From: an uncultured Alistipes sp.
GTDB lineage: Bacteria > Bacteroidota > Bacteroidia > Bacteroidales > Rikenellaceae
DNA: 9,416 nucleotides
Direction: 5' to 3'
NCBI GenBank assembly: GCA_900769525.1
Contig: CAAGGY010000144.1
Coordinates: forward strand, 1 to 9,416
Positions within the stretch are counted from its first letter, which is position 1. The number at the start of each line of letters is the position of its first letter. Of this stretch, positions 1-6,051 are shown in pieces. The notes under the pieces are model-generated. The model was not told the origin of the DNA. It made no database searches and worked only from the letters and a program-made list of their open reading frames with translations. A program made the position numbers and the translations under genes.

Positions 1-702
1 ATCTCTGAGATGTTGGGCTACGGACCTGGCGAGCCTACACCATTCCTCGACTTCCAGAACGACTTCTTCTCGATTTCGTTGGCTATTGGTGTATTCCAGA
101 TTTTGGTAGGTATGGCTATTAACATCGTGATGAAGACTAAGCTCTTCGGCTTCACGTCGACATTTGGTCTTCTCGGATGGTTTATCATCCTGCTCTCTGG
201 CTCGTTGGCTGTTGGCTTGCCAATGTTCGACTTGGCTATCCCTGGTTTCGATGCATCATCACCAATCTTCTACGGCTGCATGGGCGTAGGTGCAGTGTTG
301 ATGTTGTTATTGAACAATGTTAAGCGCAATCCACTTATCAATATCGGTTCGGGCTTGTGGGATGCTTACAACAATATCACTGGCTTGCTTAGTGATGTGT
401 TGAGCTACATACGATTGTTCGCTATCGGTTTGTCTGGTGGTGTGTTGGCACAGGTGTTCAACTCATTGGCAATGGGTCTCTCGGGCCTTGACGCTGGTAT
501 TGATGGTTCGGCATGGTATGTTGTTGCACTTCAGATTGTTGCAGCCTCTATCATCCTTATCATTGGTCACGGTATCAACCTATTTATGTCTGCAATTTCG
601 TCGTTCGTTCACCCTATGCGATTGACCTTTGTAGAGTTTTATAAGAATGCAGGATTCGAGATGGGCCAGCGCTCGTTCAATCCTATTCGCAAAATGAAAT
701 AA
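1..702 (+). CDS. ntpI: V-type ATPase subunit I (a-subunit), C-terminal membrane part, 5' truncated by the window
   Basis: The reading frame is open from base 1, so the gene starts upstream; the Met at position 10 is internal. The 233 residues seen are the C-terminal half of the membrane domain, the static half-channel that passes H+ or Na+ to the rotating c-ring. Several hydrophobic membrane segments are visible. The strongest signature is LSYIRLFAIGLSGG (about nt 400-441), containing the conserved channel arginine (codon 412-414) that faces the ion-binding glutamate of the ring. The tail HPMRLTFVEFYKNAGFEMG followed by a short basic end is the standard C terminus of the family. The c-ring gene follows after 41 nt, the usual I-K order of bacterial V-ATPase operons. 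The family assignment is firm; whether the enzyme mainly makes or uses ATP cannot be seen here. Confidence 0.95.
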   Translation: MSEMLGYGPGEPTPFLDFQNDFFSISLAIGVFQILVGMAINIVMKTKLFGFTSTFGLLGWFIILLSGSLAVGLPMFDLAIPGFDASSPIFYGCMGVGAVLMLLLNNVKRNPLINIGSGLWDAYNNITGLLSDVLSYIRLFAIGLSGGVLAQVFNSLAMGLSGLDAGIDGSAWYVVALQIVAASIILIIGHGINLFMSAISSFVHPMRLTFVEFYKNAGFEMGQRSFNPIRKMK

Positions 703-743
703 TTGACAAATAATAATTAATAACTTAAAACATTTTAACAATT

Positions 744-1193
744 ATGAGTTCAGCATTAATTTTGGCTTATGTAGGCGTTGTCCTCATGGTCGGTGTATCA
801 GGTTTGGCTTCAGCAGTTGGTACTGCACGTTGCGGTATGGCAGCAGTAGGTGCTTTGAAGAAGAATGGTGGTGCTTTCGGTAGCTACATGATTCTCTCAG
901 CTCTTCCTGGCTCACAGGGTCTCTACGGTTTCGTAGGTTACTTCATGGTTGCTTCTAAGATCGTTGCTGAGATGTCTATGCTCACAGCAGTTGGTGTATT
1001 TGGCGCTGGTTTGTTGATGGCTATCGTATGTTTGTCTTCAGCAGTTATGCAGTCAAAGGTTTGTGCTAACGGTATCGCTGCTATTGGTAACGGTAACGAC
1101 GTTATGGGTAAGACTTTGATCCTTGCTGCGTTCCCTGAGCTTTACGCTATCTTGGGTGTTGCTGCTACATTCCTTATCTCAAACGCTATCTAA
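744..1193 (+). CDS. ntpK: V-type ATPase subunit K (c-ring proteolipid)
   Basis: A 149-residue, very hydrophobic protein made of two helical hairpins (membrane helices at about 4-26, 46-70, 80-105 and 124-148). This is the duplicated V-type form, not the single-hairpin F-type c subunit. It forms the rotor ring that carries ions past subunit I. Helix 2 has LPGSQGLYGF (54-63) and helix 4 has PELYAILG (131-138), whose Glu132 is the ion-binding carboxylate. The second-helix equivalent in the first hairpin lacks a carboxylate, as in other V-type rings. Compared with E. hirae NtpK, the Na+ ligands Leu61, Thr64, Gln65, Gln110 and Glu139 correspond to Leu54, Ser57, Gln58, Gln103 and Glu132. No Shine-Dalgarno sequence precedes the ATG; the leader is AT-rich. 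It is the last gene of its operon, followed by hairpins. Confidence 0.96.
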   Translation: MSSALILAYVGVVLMVGVSGLASAVGTARCGMAAVGALKKNGGAFGSYMILSALPGSQGLYGFVGYFMVASKIVAEMSMLTAVGVFGAGLLMAIVCLSSAVMQSKVCANGIAAIGNGNDVMGKTLILAAFPELYAILGVAATFLISNAI

Positions 1194-1202
1194 TTGCACG
1201 TG

Positions 1203-1230
1203 TAAGAGGCCTCAATACGAGTGCCTCTTA
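1203..1230. other. Inverted repeat / stem-loop just after ntpK
   Basis: TAAGAGGC (1203-1210) pairs with GCCTCTTA (1223-1230). The stem can continue past one bulged base with CTC (1211-1213) to GAG (1219-1221), leaving a five-base loop. No T-run follows, so alone it is a poor intrinsic terminator. It lies 9 nt after the ntpK stop and 4 nt before a stronger hairpin, so it may act as a 3'-end stabiliser or as the first of two stop signals. Confidence 0.6.
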
Positions 1231-1234
1231 TATC

Positions 1235-1275
1235 AAAATATACCGATACTCATTGCGAGTATCGGTATATTTTTT
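1235..1275. terminator. Intrinsic, probably bidirectional terminator between ntpK and ruvB
   Basis: A perfect 17-bp inverted repeat (1235-1251 and 1257-1273, core TACCGATACTC) with a 5-base loop is followed on the plus strand by a T-run (1270-1275). Read on the minus strand it is followed by four T residues. It sits between two convergent genes, 41 nt past the ntpK stop and 17 nt past the ruvB stop, so it can end both transcripts. Confidence 0.88.
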
Positions 1276-1292
1276 GCCTTAAAGTCTACTAT

Positions 1293-2309
1293 TTAGAACA
1301 GTTCTGGCGTCTGATTCGAAGTATAGGCGTAGCCCAGATGACGATAAGCAAGTTCCGTAGCCTCACGACCTCGTGGCGTTCGCTTTAGATAACCCTCCTT
1401 GATAAGGAATGGCTCATATACCTCCTCGATAGTTCCCGCCTCTTCGCTCACAGCAGTAGCAATGGTATTAAGACCCACAGGGCCACCATTAAACTTGTCG
1501 ATGATGGTTGCCAGAATCTTGTTATCCATCTGGTCAAGACCTCGTGAGTCGATATTGAGCGCCGAGAGGGCTATGCGAGTAATCTCGATGTCGATATGGC
1601 CCTCACCCTCGACCATTGCAAAGTCACGAACACGGCGAAGCAGGGCATTTGCTATACGAGGTGTACCTCGTGAGCGCAGTGCAATCTCAAGAGCCGCATC
1701 ATCATCAATCGAGATGTCAAGTATTGAGGCTGAACGCTTTACAATACCTGCCAGAACATCTGCATCGTAGTACTCGAGGTGGCAGGTGATACCAAAACGA
1801 GCACGCAGTGGGGCAGTGAGCAGGCCACTTCGTGTTGTTGCACCCACGAGCGTAAATGGAGCAAGCTCAATTTGAATTGAGCGTGCCGCAGGACCCTTAT
1901 CCAAGACGATGTCGATTTTGTAGTCCTCCATCGCCGAGTAGAGATACTCCTCGACAATAGGGCTAAGGCGGTGAATCTCGTCGATGAAGAGCACATCGCC
2001 AGGATTGAGGTTCGTAAGCAAACCCGCAAGGTCACCAGGCTTGTCGAGTACAGGACCCGAGGTCACCTTAAGCTGAGCGCCCATCTCGTTTGCAATGATA
2101 TTTGCAAGCGTTGTCTTACCAAGTCCTGGAGGGCCATGGAGAAGTGTGTGGTCGAGCGAGTCGCCACGCATAAGTGCCGCCTTGATAAATATCTTGAGGT
2201 TAGCGACTATCTTCTCCTGACCTGCAAAGTTTTGCAGATGCTGAGGACGTATGCGTCCCTCGAACTCTTTGTCGCTTTCGATGTTTCGTAGGTTTCTATC
2301 TACACCCAT
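1293..2309 (-). CDS. ruvB: Holliday junction branch migration ATPase RuvB
   Basis: RuvB is the hexameric AAA+ motor that works with RuvA to move Holliday junctions during recombination and repair, in the cytoplasm. With the ATG start at 2309 the protein has 338 residues, normal for the family. Visible motifs in order: Walker A GPPGLGKT (59-66), Walker B LFIDEIH (107-113), sensor 1 GATTRSG (156-162), the arginine-finger segment PLRARFG (167-173), sensor 2 GTPRIA (215-220), and the C-terminal winged helix ending in RTPRGREA (310-317). An in-frame TTG two codons upstream (2315) would add Met-Cys, but ATG is preferred because a promoter -7 box at 2327-2334 would put the transcript start very close to the TTG. 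The gene stands alone, convergent with the ATPase operon and divergent from the nuclease operon. No ruvA or ruvC is in the window. Confidence 0.97.
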   Translation of the reverse strand: MGVDRNLRNIESDKEFEGRIRPQHLQNFAGQEKIVANLKIFIKAALMRGDSLDHTLLHGPPGLGKTTLANIIANEMGAQLKVTSGPVLDKPGDLAGLLTNLNPGDVLFIDEIHRLSPIVEEYLYSAMEDYKIDIVLDKGPAARSIQIELAPFTLVGATTRSGLLTAPLRARFGITCHLEYYDADVLAGIVKRSASILDISIDDDAALEIALRSRGTPRIANALLRRVRDFAMVEGEGHIDIEITRIALSALNIDSRGLDQMDNKILATIIDKFNGGPVGLNTIATAVSEEAGTIEEVYEPFLIKEGYLKRTPRGREATELAYRHLGYAYTSNQTPELF

Positions 2310-2326
2310 ACACAAATTATTTTAGG

Positions 2327-2358
2327 CAAAGATACAATTTTGCTTCAAATATTACAAG
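2327..2358 (-). promoter_or_regulatory. Probable ruvB promoter (Bacteroidetes sigma-70 type)
   Basis: On the minus strand TATCTTTG (2334-2327) matches the Bacteroidetes -7 consensus TAnnTTTG exactly. CTTG (2358-2355) lies 20 bp upstream in place of the -33 TTTG (three of four bases match). The predicted leader to the ATG at 2309 is only about a dozen bases. Confidence 0.65.
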
Positions 2359-2375
2359 CTAAAACCGATTAATAG

Positions 2376-2418
2376 AGCGATTCGCACCAATTTGATACAA
2401 TTCGCCATCGAATTCGCT
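2376..2418. repeat. Short ATTCGC repeats in the divergent intergenic region
   Basis: ATTCGC occurs at 2380-2385, 2400-2405 and 2412-2417. The outer copies also form an imperfect inverted repeat (AGCGATTC at 2376-2383 against the complement of GAATTCGCT at 2410-2418). The stretch lies between the promoters of ruvB and the nuclease operon, where an operator could sit. No regulator is known for it and it may be chance. Confidence 0.25.
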
Positions 2419-2461
2419 AATATTTCCAGATCTATTGCACTAAAATTGGTTATTAGATTTT

Positions 2462-2489
2462 TTTGTTTGCAAATTTCGTTGTACCTTTG
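2462..2489 (+). promoter_or_regulatory. Probable promoter of the lipoprotein-nuclease-receptor operon
   Basis: TACCTTTG (2482-2489) matches the Bacteroidetes -7 box TAnnTTTG. Upstream TTTG copies are at 2462-2465 (16 bp spacing) and 2466-2469, somewhat closer than the usual spacing of about 19-21 bp, so the -33 assignment is weaker. Transcription starting near 2493 would give a leader of about 80 nt, containing a hairpin, before the ATG at 2575. Confidence 0.6.
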
Positions 2490-2497
2490 CCTGGATA

Positions 2498-2517
2498 CAT
2501 ATCTCTAATGAGATATG
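2498..2517 (+). other. Stem-loop in the 5' leader of the operon
   Basis: CATATCTC (2498-2505) and GAGATATG (2510-2517) are perfect complements around the four-base loop TAAT. If the promoter call is right, this hairpin forms at the very 5' end of the mRNA, where it could protect the transcript; as DNA, the palindrome could also be an operator. The remaining leader (2518-2574) is AT-rich with no Shine-Dalgarno sequence. Confidence 0.5.
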
Positions 2518-2574
2518 AGAGTGACAATGATTTTTTAGATAACTTAACTTATTTTTAACTTAAACAAACAAATT

Positions 2575-5500
2575 ATGACAAACAAGCTTTTCAAGTCATT
2601 CTTTGCTTTTGCAATGGTCCTTGGCTCAGTCCTCGGCTTCGTTGCTTGTGAGCAGAAGGATGTCGAGGTTGGAGATCCTACAGTGGATGTCTCAACCACA
2701 TCGCTTAACTTCGCAATGGAGGAGGGCGAGCAGAGTGTCGAGATTACTTCTAATGCAGATTGGAAGGTTGAGACCGACGCTGATTGGGTTACAGTTACCC
2801 CTGAGAGTGGTAATGGTAACAAGACTATCACAGTTGCCGTTGCAATGAACGACTCTGGTGATGTTCGTGAGACCACTATCAAGGTTATCGCTTTGCACAA
2901 GACCTATGGTAACTGGGAGACCAAGAAGATCACTGTTATCCAGTCATCTTCAACAGATACTCCTGTGACTGAGGAGTTGCTCTATAGCGACAACTTCGAC
3001 GGCAAGGAGGCAACTAAGGAGTATGGTTCAGGCTCTTCTTGGCCTTACATCGACCAGTTCCCTGAGTTCGCTAACCCTGAGGGTCCTGCAGCTGCAAATG
3101 TAACATATTCAGGCTCTGGTGTATCTGTACGTGCTAACTCTGCATCTAACAGCTCTTACTCAGACTATGCTGGTTCTGGTTCTAACAACATCTTCTTCGG
3201 TGGTGGCGCCTACTTCCAGGTTAACGACATCGCTTTGAACCCTGAGCAGCTCAGCTACAAGATGACTTTCGGCTCTGAGAAGTACACTCAGGATGGTGAC
3301 AGCACATTCAAGAACGAGGAGTTCATCGTATCTATCTCTAAGAATGGCACAGAGTGGGCTCCAGTAGAGTACACATTCGCAGGTACTGAGCCTGGCCGTT
3401 GGAACGTAGCTACTGCTAACTTCACTTTGGCTGCTGGTGTTGATAAGCTCTATATCAAGTTCGAGGCTAAGGTTGCCTCTGTTTACCGCCTCGACGACCT
3501 TAAGTTCTACATCGGTAACGGTGGCCAGACTATCGACCTCGACAACATCCAGGTAGTTGTTCCAGAGCCTCCAACAACCGATGCTCTCTACTTCGAGAAC
3601 TTCGACGGTCAGGGTGCTCAGAAGGATGGTAATGGCTACTGGCCATACATTGCTGACTTCCCAGAGATGAAGAACGCCGCAGGTGCTGCTGCAACAAACG
3701 TAAGCTACGAGGGTTACAACGCAACTGTTCGTAACAACTCTAACTCTGATGGCTCATACTCTGACTATGCTGGTTCGGGTGTTAACAACATCTTCTTCGG
3801 TAAGGATAACGCTTGGTTTATGGTCAAGGAGCTCGAGCTCGAGTCTTCACAGAAGAACCTTACCTTGACATTCGGTACTGAGAAGTACTCACAGACTTTG
3901 GGTAGCGTATTCACTCCATCAGAGTTCATCGTGACAATCTCTGGCGACGGCGAGAAGTGGTCAAACGTTGAGTACACATTCGCTGGTACTGCTGAGGGTC
4001 GTTGGAACGTTGCTACTGCTAACTTCACTTTGAAGGAGGTTCCTGCTAAGCTCTACATCAAGTTTATGGCTACTGCTGAGAGCGCATACCGTCTCGACGA
4101 CGTTACTTTGGACCTTGGCGAGGGCGGTCAGGAGATTGACCTCGGCGCTGGCACAGAGAATCCTGGTGGCGGTGAGGAGCCAGAGGATCCTGAGAATCCT
4201 GATCAGCCAAATGTTCCAGGTGATGGTGTTTACGAGTCTGACTCAGCTTTCGTATGCACAACAGATGATTCTACAAACTCTTGCTATGGCCACAAGGATA
4301 CCAAGATTGGCAACGAGGCTGTAACAGGTTTCAAACTCGGTACTGGTAGCAAGGCTGGTTACTTCAAGTCTGGTGCTGTAAGTGTTGCGGGCGATAAGTA
4401 TCTTAACTTCTACGCTGTTGCTTGGAAGGGTAAGTCTGCAACTCTCTATATGCGTGTTGATGGTGGTGCTACAACTTCGTTTGAGTTGAACGCACACGAT
4501 GGCGCAACTGGTAACCCTCCTTACACAGCTCTCACTGCTGAGGATCAGGATCACTACTCAGTTAAGCTTGAGGGCTTGACAGAGACATCTACAATCGAGT
4601 TCTCTACTGACGCTTCATTCTCTGCTGTAGCTAACGACGCAAGCGGTCGTGCTATCGTATTCGGCATGAAGCTCGCTGACGAGGCTAATGGTAACGAGGG
4701 TGGCAACGAGAATCCCACTCCAGAGCCAGATCCTACACCAGATCCAACCCCAAGCGATACAATGACCATCGCTGAGGTTTTAGCAAAGGGCCAGGGTGCA
4801 ACTATCGGTGGCGTTATCGAGGGTGTTGTAGTATCTAACCTTGATTTGAACAACCTCACTTCAAAGAAGGGTATGTATGTTCAGGACGAGACTGGCGCTT
4901 TGCAGTTCTACCTCTCAGCTAACCACACATTCGCTTTCGGTACTAAGGTTCGTATCGACCTTACAACTGCAACTCTTGGTGCTTACAACGGCGCAGTTCA
5001 GGTAAGTGGCGTAGCTTTGGACAAGATTACTGAGGTTTCAACAGGCAACACTGTAACTCCTAAGACAGTCACTATGGCTGACTTCCTCGCTAACAAGTAC
5101 GAGGGTCAGTACATCGCTTTGGAGGGTGTTCAGGTTGCAGATGCCGACCTCTCTAAGACTTGGGTTATGGGCGGCGCTCACACCTCAATCAACATGGAGG
5201 ATGCTAACGGCAACAAGTTCGTAGTATTCTCATCAAAGTATGCTACTTATGGTACATCGACTGTTGCTCAGGGTTCAGGTACTATCTGCGGTATCTCATC
5301 AATCAACAATGGCAACATGCAGATTATCTTCGCACAGAACTCTGACTACGCTGGCTTGACAGGTGAGCGTTTCGGTGACAACGGCGGCGAGCAGCCAGGT
5401 GGTGGCGAGGAGCCTACACCAGATCCAGAGCCAACACCAGGCGATGCAAAGTCAATCACTTTCTCATTTGCAGATATTGTTGCTCAGAATAGCGATTTGA

Positions 5501-5949
5501 CAGAAAATGCTTATGGAAGCCAGAATACAACAACAGAGTCAACTTGGATTAATTGGACTATAGGTGATATATTATTCAAGGGCGCTAGAGTATGTAAGGC
5601 AAATCAGGACAATGCTGGTTATATGCAGATGCAGGGTAATGCCTCTGATAACGCAAAGCAGGGCTTTATTGTCAACTCTTCTGCAATTCCAGGTAAGATT
5701 ACAAAGATTGTTGTAACGACTTTTAATACTAAGTATGTGCCTAACTTCAATCTATATCTTGGCACTTCTGTAAATCCTTCAAGCAATGAGATGCAGGCTG
5801 GCACATACAGCGATGCAGGTGTAGCAACAGGTGCTGGTAAGCTCTATACAACTACATTTGAGGTGGCTGGTGATTATAACTTCTTCAAGATGCATAATAA
5901 TACTACCGGTGCATGCTATTTTGATTCATTGACCGTATATTACGAGTAA
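2575..5949 (+). CDS. Large surface lipoprotein: BACON domain, tandem beta-rich domains, DUF5689/OB-fold-like domain
   Basis: 1124 residues with a lipoprotein signal peptide. The lipobox is GFVAC with Cys25 as the lipidated residue; the acidic positions after it (EQKDVEVGD) resemble the Bacteroidetes surface-export signal. Domains by eye: BACON (about 37-125, with the paired-Trp pattern DWKVETDADWVTV and a closing ITVIQSS); two tandem copies of a roughly 187-residue beta-rich domain (136-322 and 338-523); a Gly/Glu/Pro linker (525-549); a further beta-rich domain (551-702) of no family I recognise; a Pro-Thr-Asp linker (712-727); a DUF5689-like, OB-fold-type region (730-933, with GMYVQDETGALQFYL); another Pro-rich linker (934-957); and a beta-rich C-terminal domain (958-1124). 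No catalytic motif is seen, so binding or scaffolding is more likely than enzymology. Codons over most of the gene look optimised for high expression, except the last domain. It heads the operon. The role in binding nucleic acid is inferred from neighbours and the OB-like region. Confidence 0.85.
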   Translation: MTNKLFKSFFAFAMVLGSVLGFVACEQKDVEVGDPTVDVSTTSLNFAMEEGEQSVEITSNADWKVETDADWVTVTPESGNGNKTITVAVAMNDSGDVRETTIKVIALHKTYGNWETKKITVIQSSSTDTPVTEELLYSDNFDGKEATKEYGSGSSWPYIDQFPEFANPEGPAAANVTYSGSGVSVRANSASNSSYSDYAGSGSNNIFFGGGAYFQVNDIALNPEQLSYKMTFGSEKYTQDGDSTFKNEEFIVSISKNGTEWAPVEYTFAGTEPGRWNVATANFTLAAGVDKLYIKFEAKVASVYRLDDLKFYIGNGGQTIDLDNIQVVVPEPPTTDALYFENFDGQGAQKDGNGYWPYIADFPEMKNAAGAAATNVSYEGYNATVRNNSNSDGSYSDYAGSGVNNIFFGKDNAWFMVKELELESSQKNLTLTFGTEKYSQTLGSVFTPSEFIVTISGDGEKWSNVEYTFAGTAEGRWNVATANFTLKEVPAKLYIKFMATAESAYRLDDVTLDLGEGGQEIDLGAGTENPGGGEEPEDPENPDQPNVPGDGVYESDSAFVCTTDDSTNSCYGHKDTKIGNEAVTGFKLGTGSKAGYFKSGAVSVAGDKYLNFYAVAWKGKSATLYMRVDGGATTSFELNAHDGATGNPPYTALTAEDQDHYSVKLEGLTETSTIEFSTDASFSAVANDASGRAIVFGMKLADEANGNEGGNENPTPEPDPTPDPTPSDTMTIAEVLAKGQGATIGGVIEGVVVSNLDLNNLTSKKGMYVQDETGALQFYLSANHTFAFGTKVRIDLTTATLGAYNGAVQVSGVALDKITEVSTGNTVTPKTVTMADFLANKYEGQYIALEGVQVADADLSKTWVMGGAHTSINMEDANGNKFVVFSSKYATYGTSTVAQGSGTICGISSINNGNMQIIFAQNSDYAGLTGERFGDNGGEQPGGGEEPTPDPEPTPGDAKSITFSFADIVAQNSDLTENAYGSQNTTTESTWINWTIGDILFKGARVCKANQDNAGYMQMQGNASDNAKQGFIVNSSAIPGKITKIVVTTFNTKYVPNFNLYLGTSVNPSSNEMQAGTYSDAGVATGAGKLYTTTFEVAGDYNFFKMHNNTTGACYFDSLTVYYE
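2980..4143 (+). repeat. Tandem intragenic duplication of a ~187-residue domain
   Basis: Unit 1 is nt 2980-3540 (residues 136-322) and unit 2 is nt 3586-4143 (residues 338-523). By eye a little over half the residues are identical. Shared blocks include NFDG, SYSDYAGSG, NNIFFG, VEYTFAGT, GRWNVATANFTL, KLYIKF and YRLDD. Aromatic residues (Trp-Pro-Tyr near the start of both units) are kept, as expected for a carbohydrate- or ligand-binding beta-sandwich, but the ligand cannot be told. Confidence 0.9.
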
Positions 5950-5958
5950 TTACTTAAC

Positions 5959-6007
5959 TCTTTCGTCAAACTCGGGTGGGGTAGTCCCCTGCCCGAGGGG
6001 CGAGAGA
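5959..6007 (+). other. GC-rich stem-loop between the lipoprotein and nuclease genes
   Basis: CTCGGG (5971-5976) pairs with CCCGAG (5992-5997), and inside it GGGG (5978-5981) pairs with CCCC (5986-5989) around the loop TAGT. An outer 7-bp helix with one G-U pair (5959-5965 with 6001-6007) can extend it. It starts 9 nt after the lipoprotein stop and has no T-run, so it is not a classical terminator. A processing or stabilising element that keeps the first gene more abundant than the enzymes is plausible; weak attenuation is the alternative. Confidence 0.6.
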
Positions 6008-6051
6008 AGATTGGATATTTCTACGATGATTTTTGAGAGGAACAAGAGATA

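Noticed and set aside
1399..1770. Plus-strand 123-residue frame inside ruvB
   Set aside because: It lies wholly antisense to well-conserved ruvB motifs; its Arg/Ser-rich composition is typical of a reverse-complement shadow.
2544..2900. Minus-strand open frame opposite the start of the large lipoprotein gene
   Set aside because: It overlaps a gene with a clear signal peptide and BACON domain, has a low-complexity composition, and is a shadow of the coding strand.
3826..3845. Short GAGCTC/CTCGAG repeats
   Set aside because: Explained by the coded run Glu-Leu-Glu-Leu-Glu-Ser in the lipoprotein; no sign of a separate element.
5971..5997. Intrinsic terminator after the large lipoprotein
   Set aside because: The hairpin is strong but is followed by purines, not a T-run, and downstream genes are co-oriented; called a stem-loop instead.
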